A stretch of DNA of 5,239 nucleotides from Ignavibacteria bacterium (GTDB taxonomy: Bacteria; Bacteroidota; Ignavibacteria; UBA10030; SZUA-254), in assembly GCA_005877655.1 (NCBI GenBank), contig VBOC01000204.1:1-5239 (forward strand), written 5' to 3'. Each line of letters opens with the position of its first letter. Position 1 is the stretch's first letter. Shown in pieces: positions 1 through 5,239 of this stretch. A program made the position numbers and the translations under genes. The notes under the pieces were generated by a model that had not been told where the DNA came from, made no database searches, and worked only from the letters and a program-made list of their open reading frames with translations.

Positions 1-697
1 AAAAGGTTGTCCGGCGTTTGCTCGATTCGAATCTTCCCGTCATTTCATTGCTCCTGACGGAGGAATGGTACGAGAAATTGTTGGCGGGGAGCCCTCTGCC
101 GTCGCGCCCCATGCCGCCGAACATTGCCGACGCCTCGATCTTTGTCGCCGGGAAGAAACTCCTCGAATCGATCGTCGGATTCAATCTTCACCAGGGGATC
201 ATGGCAGTCGCAAAAATGCCCGCGGACCGTTCGCTCGAGGAGACGCTTCACAACACCTCCCGCCCATACCTTCTGGTCGCTCTCGACGGTCTCGTGAGCG
301 CCGAAAATGTCGGGGTGGTGGCCAGGAATTGTGCCGCGTTCGGAGTGGATGCCGTCATCAGCGGAGAGACGTCAAGCAGTCCCTATCTGCGCCGCGCAGT
401 GCGGAATTCGATGGGCGCGGTCTTTCATCTCTGCGGGAATTGTCGATGCGCCGCCAGACCTGCGTGGTTGCAGCCACTCCGCAGGGCAGTATGACGATTC
501 AGGAACTCGACGTAACGCAAAATCTCTGTTTGGTTTTCGGGAATGAGGGCGCGGGCGTTTCGCCTCGAATCCTGGAGCAATGTCAGAAACGGATCTTGAT
601 TCCGATGGCGGATGGTGTTGATTCGCTTAATGTCGCCAGCGCAAGCGCGGTATTCCTGTATGGGGTCAGGAGCGGCAGGATTGCAATGCGAAGATGA
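1..697 (+). pseudogene. TrmH/SpoU-family RNA 2'-O-methyltransferase, 5'-partial and frame-broken
   Basis: SPOUT-fold enzyme predicted to transfer a methyl group from S-adenosylmethionine to a ribose 2'-OH of rRNA or tRNA; the substrate cannot be told from sequence. The reading is open from the window edge (KVVRRLLDSN...), so the true start lies upstream; a TTG at 18 is not convincing as a start. The first frame carries the N-terminal part and SpoU motif 1 (ENVGVVARNCAAFGVDAVI) and the SPYLRRAVRNSMGAVFHL segment, up to about 431. It then runs into noise and stops at 492-494. The next frame (codon phase of 431) continues the same protein: LREL, VVAATPQG, motif 2 (LVFGNEGAGVSPRIL) and motif 3 (IPMADGVDSLNVASASAV) of the SAM-binding knot, ending at TGA 695-697. 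All three motifs are intact, but they lie in two frames. About 11 residues usually found between FxL and LREL are also absent. It converges on ndk. Real decay or an assembly deletion are both possible. Confidence 0.85.
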
Positions 698-813
698 GAT
701 GAAAGCGTACTGATGGGCACCGGGAAGCGGAGAGGTCGCAGTTCGGCAAGCTCTTTGACCAATCTTGATCTCAGGAAGGAGGCGCTCACATAACATCCCT
801 GGCGGGCGAAAGG

Positions 814-827
814 CCCCGGAGCCGGGG
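814..827 (-). terminator. GC-rich hairpin between convergent genes, possible terminator
   Basis: A perfect inverted repeat (CCCCGG / CCGGGG around a 2-nt centre, in practice a 5-bp stem with a 4-nt loop) starts 17 nt beyond the ndk stop. Read on the minus strand it is followed by CCTTTCG, which is only a weak T-tract; on the plus strand no T-run follows. It is the only clear hairpin in the 147-nt spacer 698-844, where both transcripts should end, but it lacks the U-tract of a textbook intrinsic terminator. Confidence 0.35.
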
Positions 828-844
828 AATTCCGATAGGATTGC

Positions 845-1273
845 TTAGGCCGCTTCGATCAACTCCCTGTTGGAAAAGAAAAAGGCGATCTCCTGATTTC
901 CGTTCTCGGCGGAATCCGAGCCGTGAAGGATGTTCTCCCCCTTGCTGTCGGCATAAAGTTTGCGGATTGTTCCAGGAGCGGCGTCCTTCGGGTCGGTCGC
1001 GCCGATGAGCGATCGGAAATCTGCAACCGCGTTTTCCTTCTCAAGTGCGATCGGAACGCACGGGCCGGAGCTCATGAACTCGACCAGCCCCGCATAGAAG
1101 GGCTTATCTCTGTGCACGGCATAAAAGCCGCCCGCAGTCTCCCGGTTCAGGCGCAATTTTTTCATCCCGAGGATTTTGAACCCTGCCTTCTCGATACGGG
1201 CGATCACCTCCCCCGTGAGCCTCTTCCTGACGCAGTCCGGCTTTAAAATCGCGAGCGTTCTTTCGAGAGCCAT
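845..1273 (-). CDS. ndk: Nucleoside diphosphate kinase
   Basis: Cytoplasmic enzyme that moves the gamma-phosphate of ATP onto NDPs/dNDPs by a phosphohistidine ping-pong mechanism, balancing the NTP and dNTP pools. The 142 aa match the usual bacterial length. Visible family residues are K11 in ILKPD, the [11 protein letters not shown] segment (50-60), EFMSSGP (65-71), the R87/T93 nucleotide-binding region ([10 protein letters not shown]), R104 in GTIRKLYA, N114 and catalytic H117 in NILHGSDS. Nothing is missing. ATG at 1273 is the natural start: [13 protein letters not shown] aligns with the family N-terminus. A GAGGA ribosome-binding site lies 7 nt upstream, inside the last codons of the rhodanese gene, 3 nt from its stop. 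It is the last gene of the minus-strand run and converges on the methyltransferase. Confidence 0.97.
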   Translation of the reverse strand: MALERTLAILKPDCVRKRLTGEVIARIEKAGFKILGMKKLRLNRETAGGFYAVHRDKPFYAGLVEFMSSGPCVPIALEKENAVADFRSLIGATDPKDAAPGTIRKLYADSKGENILHGSDSAENGNQEIAFFFSNRELIEAA

Positions 1274-1276
1274 ATT

Positions 1277-1645
1277 CTATTCCTCAGTCGGATATCCGAG
1301 CTCATTCCAGCGTCTCCAGCCGCCGTCCATCGAGATGACGTTTCGGTAACCCATTTTTTGAAGATTGTCGGCGGCGAGGGCGGACCGGAACCCTCCGCCG
1401 CAATACAATATAATCTCCGTGTTCTTATCGGGCACTTTGGATTCGATGTCCCGCTCGATGACCCCCTTGCCGATATGGGCCGAGCCCCTGATATGCCCGG
1501 CTTCCCATTCGCGATCCTCACGCACATCGGCAAGCACGAGTTTTTCCCCCCGGTCGAGCCGTGCCTTGACCTCTTCGGGGGTCGTCTGTCTGATGCGGCT
1601 TTTTGCATCGTCCACTATTTTAAGGAAAGCGGCGGAATGTTTCAT
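1277..1645 (-). CDS. Single-domain rhodanese-like sulfurtransferase
   Basis: 122-residue protein consisting of one rhodanese domain after a short N-terminal segment ([20 protein letters not shown]). Such domains carry sulfur as a cysteine persulfide; the donor and acceptor here are unknown. Seen in the sequence: the rhodanese N-terminal signature [21 protein letters not shown] (37-57, with D40 and R42), the active-site loop C82-GGGF-R87 following IILY, and the C-terminal signature [15 protein letters not shown] (99-113). The C-x4-R loop has the size typical of sulfurtransferases rather than of Cdc25-like phosphatases. No signal peptide or membrane segment is seen, so it is probably cytoplasmic. 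Its ATG overlaps the sucD stop (ATGA), and purine-rich codons of the sucD tail (AAGAAGAAGG) can serve as its ribosome-binding site. The stop TAG is 3 nt before ndk. Any functional link to sucD or ndk is not evident. Confidence 0.93.
   Translation of the reverse strand: MKHSAAFLKIVDDAKSRIRQTTPEEVKARLDRGEKLVLADVREDREWEAGHIRGSAHIGKGVIERDIESKVPDKNTEIILYCGGGFRSALAADNLQKMGYRNVISMDGGWRRWNELGYPTEE
1281..1285 (-). promoter_or_regulatory. Ribosome-binding site of ndk
   Basis: GAGGA on the minus strand with a 7-nt spacer to the ndk ATG at 1273. It sits within the final codons of the upstream rhodanese gene, which supports coupled translation and fixes the ndk start. Confidence 0.7.
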
Positions 1646-2565
1646 GATGCCTTCTTCTTCGCCTTTCCGGTCCGTTTCGCGCGCGACATGACAAATACGC
1701 GCTTCGCGGGCTTCTTGGCCAGAACCTTTTTCGTCATTTCACCGATCATCGCGGGATTCTCAACGACGTGAATTCCGGCATCGCGCATCGCCTGCATTTT
1801 TTCTGCGGCGGTCCCTTTTCCGCCGGCGATAATCGCCCCGGCGTGCCCCATGCGCCTTCCCGGAGGCGCGGTCCGCCCCGCGATGAAGCCTATGACCGGC
1901 TTTCCGAAACTGCGTCGTACGAACTCTGCAGCCTCTTCCTCCGAACTGCCTCCGATCTCCCCGATGAGAATGACCGCGTCCGTTCCATCGTCGTCGGCAA
2001 AAAGTCTTAAGGCGTCCACGAACCGGGTCCCGATGACCGGATCGCCGCCGATTCCGATACAGGTCGATTGCCCCATCCCGAGTTCTGAAACCTGCCAGAC
2101 GGCCTCATAGGTCAGTGTTCCGCTCCGCGAGATCAAGCCCACGCGACCCCGGCGGTGGATGAAGCCGGGCATGATGCCGATCTTGCACTCTCCCGGCGTG
2201 ATAAGGTAGCCGTAGACTTTCAACATGTCCTGCGTGGGTATGCCCTCGGTAATTGTCACGATGAGCTTGATACCCGCCGCCGCGGCTTCCAGGATGGCAT
2301 CGGCGGCGAAAAGGGCGGGGACGAAAATCACCGACGCGTTCGCGCCTTCTTTGTCGACCGCCTCCGCGACCGTATTGAACACAGTGACCGGTTTTCGGAA
2401 CCGGTGCTCTTCATTCCCATCGTATCGAAGCCCTCCTTTTCCCGGAGTCACGCCCCCGACGACGGTTGTGCCGTACTCGATCATCTGCTGGGTGTGGAAT
2501 GTCCCCTCGCCGCCGGTGATACCCTGGACTACGACACGCGTTTTCTTATCGACCAGTATGCTCAT
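1642..2565 (-). CDS. sucD: Succinate-CoA ligase (ADP-forming) subunit alpha, with internal 15-residue loss
   Basis: Alpha subunit of succinyl-CoA synthetase (TCA cycle: succinyl-CoA + NDP + Pi to succinate + NTP + CoA). It binds CoA and carries the phosphohistidine; the beta subunit SucC is not in the window. The frame is open further upstream, but ATG at 2565 is the right start. It gives [21 protein letters not shown], which matches the family N-terminus, and it overlaps the gatA stop as ATGA. No good Shine-Dalgarno is seen, so translation is probably coupled. Seen: CoA-binding loop and [10 protein letters not shown] (37-45), [10 protein letters not shown] (147-156), GIGGDP (171-176), GEIGGS with E203, and phosphohistidine H241 in [20 protein letters not shown]. 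Odd features: about 15 residues including the GPNCPG loop are missing between KVYGYL (116-121) and ITPGECKIG; about 9 extra residues lie around 46-60; and there is a basic C-terminal tail (283-307). Identity is certain. Whether the enzyme works depends on whether the gap is real. Confidence 0.93.
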   Translation of the reverse strand: MSILVDKKTRVVVQGITGGEGTFHTQQMIEYGTTVVGGVTPGKGGLRYDGNEEHRFRKPVTVFNTVAEAVDKEGANASVIFVPALFAADAILEAAAAGIKLIVTITEGIPTQDMLKVYGYLITPGECKIGIMPGFIHRRGRVGLISRSGTLTYEAVWQVSELGMGQSTCIGIGGDPVIGTRFVDALRLFADDDGTDAVILIGEIGGSSEEEAAEFVRRSFGKPVIGFIAGRTAPPGRRMGHAGAIIAGGKGTAAEKMQAMRDAGIHVVENPAMIGEMTKKVLAKKPAKRVFVMSRAKRTGKAKKKAS

Positions 2566-3983
2566 TTTTGAGGCTGCTTTTCGACGACATCTGCCACCCG
2601 GAGGATCGTTTGCTCGTCGAACCCTCGCCCGAGAATCTGAAGCCCGATCGGCAGGCCCTGACGATCGGTACCGCATGGGATGCTGATGCCGGGCAAGCCG
2701 GCAAGGTTTGCGGAGACGGTGTAGATATCGGAGAGGTACATCGTCAGGGGATCGTCGGCTTTTTGACCTATCTTGAATGCGGTCGTGGGGGAAGTCGGCG
2801 TGATCAGACAATCGACCTCCTGAAACGCGCGGTTGAAATCCTCTTTTATTAACCGGCGCACTTTCTGTCCCTTTCGATAATACGCGTCGTAGTATCCCGC
2901 CGACAACACGTATGTGCCGAGCATGATCCGTCTCTTCACCTCGTCTCCGAAACCCTCGCTCCGCGAGCGCGTATACATCTCGATCAGATCGTGTACCTCT
3001 GCGGCCCGTCTCCCGTAACGGGCTCCGTCGTACCGGGCAAGGTTCGACGATGCCTCGGCGGTGGTCAGGATGTAATACGCCGCGATCGTGTAATCGGTAT
3101 GAGGCAGCGACACTTCCTTCAGCGTGGCCCCGGACTTTTTGAGAAAGTCGAGTTTGCCCATGATCGCATTCTTAATTTCCTGATCGAGCGCCGGGGTGAA
3201 GTACTCTTTTGGAAGTCCGAGCCTGAGTCCCCGGACGCTGCCGGTGAGCGACGCTGCGTAATCGGGTACCGGAAGCGTGGCGGAAGTGGAATCGCACGGA
3301 TCATGACCCGAGATGACACGAAGGACGAGCGCGGCGTCTGAAACCGTACTGCTGAAAACTCCGATTTGATCGAAGGAGGACGCGAACGCAACGAGCCCAT
3401 ATCGCGAGACGCGGCCGTAGGTCGGTTTGATTCCCACAACCCCGCACAGGGCAGCCGGCTGGCGGATCGATCCCCCTGTGTCGGTTCCGAGCGCCGCCGT
3501 TGCGAGCCCCGCGGCCACGGCCACCGCAGATCCGCCGCTCGAGCCGCCCGGGACACGGGATTCATCCACAGGGTTCAACGTGACCCCAAACGCCGAATTT
3601 TCGGTGGAAGATCCCATCGCAAATTCATCCAGATTCGTTTTTCCGATCAGGATGGCGTCGGCGTCGTTCAGCCGACCTATGACTGTGGCATCGTACGGCG
3701 ACTCGAAGTGCTCGAGAATCCGCGAGCCGCAGGTAACAGTTTTGTGTTTCATGCAAATCACGTCCTTCACGGCTATCACCATCCCGGCAAGAGGTCCCGC
3801 CGTCCCCTTTGCCAGCCGCGCGTCGATCGAGCGGGCGCGCTCGAGCGATTCTTGATTAAACACCTTCAGGAAGGCGTTGAGATGGTTCTTTTTTTCAATG
3901 GTGGCGAGGTACCGCTCCACGATCCCGGCGCATGTGATCCGGCCGGATGCGAGCTGGCTGCGAAGTGTCTGAAGATTTTCCAG
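2562..3983 (-). CDS. gatA: Asp-tRNA(Asn)/Glu-tRNA(Gln) amidotransferase subunit A, probable CTG start
   Basis: Amidase subunit of GatCAB, which frees ammonia from glutamine for conversion of Glu-tRNA(Gln) or Asp-tRNA(Asn) to the amidated forms. The amidase Ser-cisSer-Lys triad is complete. Numbered from the CTG at 3983 it is K73 (AVKDVI), S148 (PGGSSGGSA) and S172 (DTGGSIRQP). [39 protein letters not shown] and the C-terminal LPIGLQILG are also family hallmarks. Length from CTG is 473 aa, close to the usual 475-490. The start is uncertain. GTG at 3920 is the first standard start but would cut into [13 protein letters not shown] and delete the first helix. The frame upstream still reads as GatA ([19 protein letters not shown]), and CTG at 3983 lies 9 nt after AGGAG. 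No ATG, GTG or TTG occurs in frame between 3921 and the stop at 4089-4091. The 3' end overlaps sucD by 4 bp. GatB and GatC are not in the window. Confidence 0.93.
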   Translation of the reverse strand: MENLQTLRSQLASGRITCAGIVERYLATIEKKNHLNAFLKVFNQESLERARSIDARLAKGTAGPLAGMVIAVKDVICMKHKTVTCGSRILEHFESPYDATVIGRLNDADAILIGKTNLDEFAMGSSTENSAFGVTLNPVDESRVPGGSSGGSAVAVAAGLATAALGTDTGGSIRQPAALCGVVGIKPTYGRVSRYGLVAFASSFDQIGVFSSTVSDAALVLRVISGHDPCDSTSATLPVPDYAASLTGSVRGLRLGLPKEYFTPALDQEIKNAIMGKLDFLKKSGATLKEVSLPHTDYTIAAYYILTTAEASSNLARYDGARYGRRAAEVHDLIEMYTRSRSEGFGDEVKRRIMLGTYVLSAGYYDAYYRKGQKVRRLIKEDFNRAFQEVDCLITPTSPTTAFKIGQKADDPLTMYLSDIYTVSANLAGLPGISIPCGTDRQGLPIGLQILGRGFDEQTILRVADVVEKQPQK

Positions 3984-4088
3984 TAATCGAGTCTCCTGCT
4001 CTCCCGATTGGACGGGTAGCGGCTCCGACGCTAACGCGCTGACTTCGGCGCCGTCCCGCTGGCAGGTGAAGGGCGCTCGCAGGCCCCC
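3984..4088. other. tatA-gatA spacer
   Basis: This 105-nt stretch separates tatA from the probable gatA start. It contains the gatA Shine-Dalgarno and a possible 5-bp hairpin at 4017-4033 (TAGCG / CGCTA, 7-nt loop) that could lie in the mRNA just ahead of it. I see no convincing promoter. The gatA frame happens to be free of stops across the whole spacer back to the tatA stop codon, but the residues before about 3983 do not resemble GatA. Confidence 0.5.
3993..3997 (-). promoter_or_regulatory. Ribosome-binding site supporting a CTG start of gatA
   Basis: AGGAG on the minus strand, 9 nt before CTG at 3983. It is the best Shine-Dalgarno sequence near the family-predicted N-terminus and argues against the downstream GTG at 3920. 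Confidence 0.55.
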
Positions 4089-4286
4089 TTACGCGCGCTT
4101 GTCGTCGATTTTCTTCTGCTCAACGGGCTTCTCGATCTCTTCCTGGATATCCTTGGCCGCTTTGCGGAATTCGCGTACACCCTTCCCAAGACCCTGCATG
4201 AACTCGGGAATCCTCTTCGCGCCAAACAGTACCAGGATCACGAGACCGATAACCAGTATTTCAGGCGTGCCCAGATTTCCAAACAT
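4089..4286 (-). CDS. tatA: Sec-independent (twin-arginine) translocase subunit TatA
   Basis: Small inner-membrane protein that oligomerises with TatC to export folded proteins bearing twin-arginine signals. The 65 residues have the TatA/TatB plan. A short periplasmic N-terminus (MFGNLGTPE) is followed by one membrane helix (about 9-20, [12 protein letters not shown]) and the FG hinge (F21-G22, then AKRIPE). An amphipathic helix comes next (about 28-45, [19 protein letters not shown]), then a charged, Glu/Lys-rich cytoplasmic tail. The short length and the [11 protein letters not shown] helix favour TatA over TatB, although in many bacteria without a separate TatB one protein does both jobs. 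ATG at 4286 is well supported by AGGAG 6 nt upstream. It lies 11 nt after purQ and upstream of gatA. No tatC is in the window. Confidence 0.95.
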   Translation of the reverse strand: MFGNLGTPEILVIGLVILVLFGAKRIPEFMQGLGKGVREFRKAAKDIQEEIEKPVEQKKIDDKRA

Positions 4287-4292
4287 AGAAAA

Positions 4293-4297
4293 CTCCT
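4293..4297 (-). promoter_or_regulatory. Ribosome-binding site of tatA
   Basis: AGGAG on the minus strand with a 6-nt spacer to the ATG at 4286. It occupies most of the 11-nt gap after the purQ stop, so it fixes the tatA start and suggests cotranscription with purQ. Confidence 0.75.
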
Positions 4298-5029
4298 CTA
4301 CGATATAGATAGATCGGTGATCTGTTCCTTCATGACAAAACTATCGATGAGCGAGCGGAAGATTTTCCGCCCGTCCGTGTTTCGGAGCATCGGATCGGAT
4401 GCCCGCTCGGGGTGCGGCATCATGCCCATAACATTTCCCGCCCGGTTCAGGATCCCGGCGATATTGGAGAGGGAGCCGTTCGGATTCGAAGAAGCGGTGA
4501 TCGAACCGTCCGCCTCGCAGTATCGAAAGAGAATCTGCCCGTTCTCCTCAAGTTCTTCCAGCGTCCGATCGTCGGCATAATAATTTCCCTCCCCGTGGGC
4601 GATCGGGATTCGAAGGACCTCGCCCTTTTGACAGGCGCCCGTGAACCGGCTCGAGGCATTTTCGACCCGGAGGTTGACAAAGTCGCAGACGAAGTTCAGC
4701 CGTTCGTTTCGCAAAAATGCGCCCGGGAGAAGTCCGGCCTCACACAAGATTTGAAATCCGTTGCAAATGCCCATGACAACGCCGCCCCGGCCGGCAAACG
4801 CCGCGACTTCCTTCATGATCGGGGAAAACCGGGCGATGGCACCGCACCGCAGATAATCGCCGTAGGAGAATCCGCCGGGCAGGATGACGGCGTCGACACC
4901 TCCGAGCGACGAATCTTTGTGCCAGAGGAAGCGCGTCTCCTGGCCGAAACAGCGTTTCAACACATCGTAGGCGTCATGGTCGCAGTTCGAACCGGGGAAG
5001 ACAACGACTCCAAACTTCATACCTGCCAT
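4298..5029 (-). CDS. purQ: Phosphoribosylformylglycinamidine synthase, glutaminase subunit PurQ
   Basis: Class I glutamine amidotransferase subunit of FGAM synthase (fourth step of purine synthesis). It hydrolyses glutamine and passes ammonia to PurL, with PurS bridging the complex. The 243 aa match the stand-alone PurQ length (about 225-240). Seen: [14 protein letters not shown] (8-21), the [20 protein letters not shown] oxyanion region (49-68), nucleophile C89 in [23 protein letters not shown] (141-154), and catalytic H206/E208 in MMPHPERA. Two starts are possible. ATG 5029 gives [10 protein letters not shown] but its GGAG is only 3 nt away; ATG 5020 gives [12 protein letters not shown], the usual family N-terminus, with that GGAG 12 nt away. 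The protein differs by three residues. It follows purS after a 91-nt spacer, in the order expected for the three-component FGAM synthase. Confidence 0.97.
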   Translation of the reverse strand: MAGMKFGVVVFPGSNCDHDAYDVLKRCFGQETRFLWHKDSSLGGVDAVILPGGFSYGDYLRCGAIARFSPIMKEVAAFAGRGGVVMGICNGFQILCEAGLLPGAFLRNERLNFVCDFVNLRVENASSRFTGACQKGEVLRIPIAHGEGNYYADDRTLEELEENGQILFRYCEADGSITASSNPNGSLSNIAGILNRAGNVMGMMPHPERASDPMLRNTDGRKIFRSLIDSFVMKEQITDLSIS

Positions 5030-5058
5030 ATTCTCCGCATCCTCACATCCTCAATCGA

Positions 5059-5116
5059 CGAATTATGCTTTTCCAGCACGACCGGCCGCCGAATGACGCT
5101 TTTCCGGAACCCGCGG
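5059..5116. repeat. Degenerate tandem repeat in the purS-purQ spacer
   Basis: Two 27-nt stretches, 5059-5085 and 5090-5116, offset by 31 nt, match at 20 of 27 positions and share the exact core GCTTTTCC. They fill most of the 91-nt spacer. No coding potential is apparent. This could be an old local duplication or chance. Confidence 0.4.
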
Positions 5117-5120
5117 CCGT

Positions 5121-5239
5121 TCAGACCTTTTCAACGGAGAAGGCAAAGTCCTCCATGACGGGATTCGCCAGGAGCTTCTTGCAGGCTTCCCTGGTGATCT
5201 CTTCCGCCGAATGAGTCGTTTTCGTGTCGATCTTCATCT
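5121..5239 (-). CDS. purS: Phosphoribosylformylglycinamidine synthase subunit PurS, 3' part
   Basis: C-terminal part of PurS, the roughly 80-residue small subunit that joins PurQ to PurL in the multi-part FGAM synthase. About 38 residues are visible, ending in CKKLLANPVMEDFAFSVEKV. The LLANPVxEDF/Y signature followed by a short beta strand is the typical PurS C-terminus. The stop is TGA at 5121-5123. The preceding MKIDTKTTHSAEEITREA fits the second strand and helix, so the ATG at 5237 is probably internal and the start is beyond the window edge. Its position just before purQ on the same strand supports the call. Confidence 0.88.
   Translation of the reverse strand, partial: MKIDTKTTHSAEEITREACKKLLANPVMEDFAFSVEKV

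Noticed and set aside
425..445. Programmed -1 frameshift in the methyltransferase
   Set aside because: There is no X-XXY-YYZ slippery heptamer at the junction, and about 11 family residues are also missing, which slippage would not explain.
18..494. Methyltransferase as a complete gene starting at TTG 18
   Set aside because: The frame is open to the window edge with family-like residues before 18, and the last 20 codons before the stop at 492-494 are out-of-frame noise.
698..844. Small gene or RNA in the convergent spacer
   Set aside because: No open frame with a ribosome-binding site or recognisable RNA fold is seen beyond the GC-rich hairpin at 814-827.
2566..2811. Longer sucD reading starting at 2811, adding 82 residues
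   Set aside because: The added part is Arg/Pro-rich and antisense-frame to conserved gatA sequence, and it does not resemble SucD. ATG 2565 matches the family N-terminus and overlaps the gatA stop.
3366..3986. Plus-strand open frame of 206 codons opposite gatA
   Set aside because: Antisense shadow of gatA with Arg/Gly-rich composition and no domain.
3984..4091. TatA-GatA fusion by stop-codon readthrough
   Set aside because: The two genes share a frame with only the TAA at 4089-4091 between them, but the 35 intervening codons resemble neither family. TatA has normal length, and gatA has its own Shine-Dalgarno.
4412..5158. Plus-strand open frame of 248 codons opposite purQ
   Set aside because: It lies antisense to a complete, motif-rich purQ and its translation shows no recognisable domain; typical of GC-rich shadow frames.

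Overview
The window is an ordinary, tightly packed chromosomal housekeeping region at fairly high GC (estimated by eye). Six minus-strand genes form one run, read from right to left: purS (3' end only), purQ, tatA, gatA, sucD, a single-domain rhodanese, then ndk. A converging plus-strand TrmH/SpoU-family RNA methyltransferase occupies the left edge; its start lies outside the window and its reading frame is broken. I see no mobile element, CRISPR array, tRNA/rRNA gene or phage gene, and no new defence or biosynthetic system.

Organism: a bacterium that uses the three-part PurS/PurQ/PurL FGAM synthase (not the large fused PurL of gamma-proteobacteria) and the GatCAB route to Gln-tRNA/Asn-tRNA. 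The protein flavour (TatA, SucD, rhodanese) and the gene order remind me of the Bacteroidota/Ignavibacteriota/Chlorobiota side of the tree, but this is recall, not a search, and should be held loosely.

Layout: 1-697 broken methyltransferase (+); 698-844 convergent spacer with one GC-rich hairpin; 845-1273 ndk (-); 1277-1645 rhodanese (-); 1642-2565 sucD (-); 2562-3983 gatA (-), probably on a CTG start; 3984-4088 spacer; 4089-4286 tatA (-); 4298-5029 purQ (-); 5030-5120 spacer with a degenerate tandem repeat; 5121-5239 purS 3' end (-). gatA/sucD and sucD/rhodanese overlap by 4 bp (ATGA), rhodanese/ndk are 3 bp apart and purQ/tatA 11 bp apart, so this is very probably one transcript. The products are not one pathway: purine synthesis, twin-arginine export, tRNA amidation, the TCA cycle, sulfur transfer and nucleotide balancing.

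The points worth checking are two internal losses in otherwise well-conserved genes. The methyltransferase lacks about 11 residues plus a frame change near 431. SucD lacks about 15 residues in frame, including the conserved GPNCPG loop. Two such losses in 2.2 kb may mean real decay or, just as likely, assembly deletions. gatA also has no ATG/GTG/TTG codon where its N-terminus should begin.
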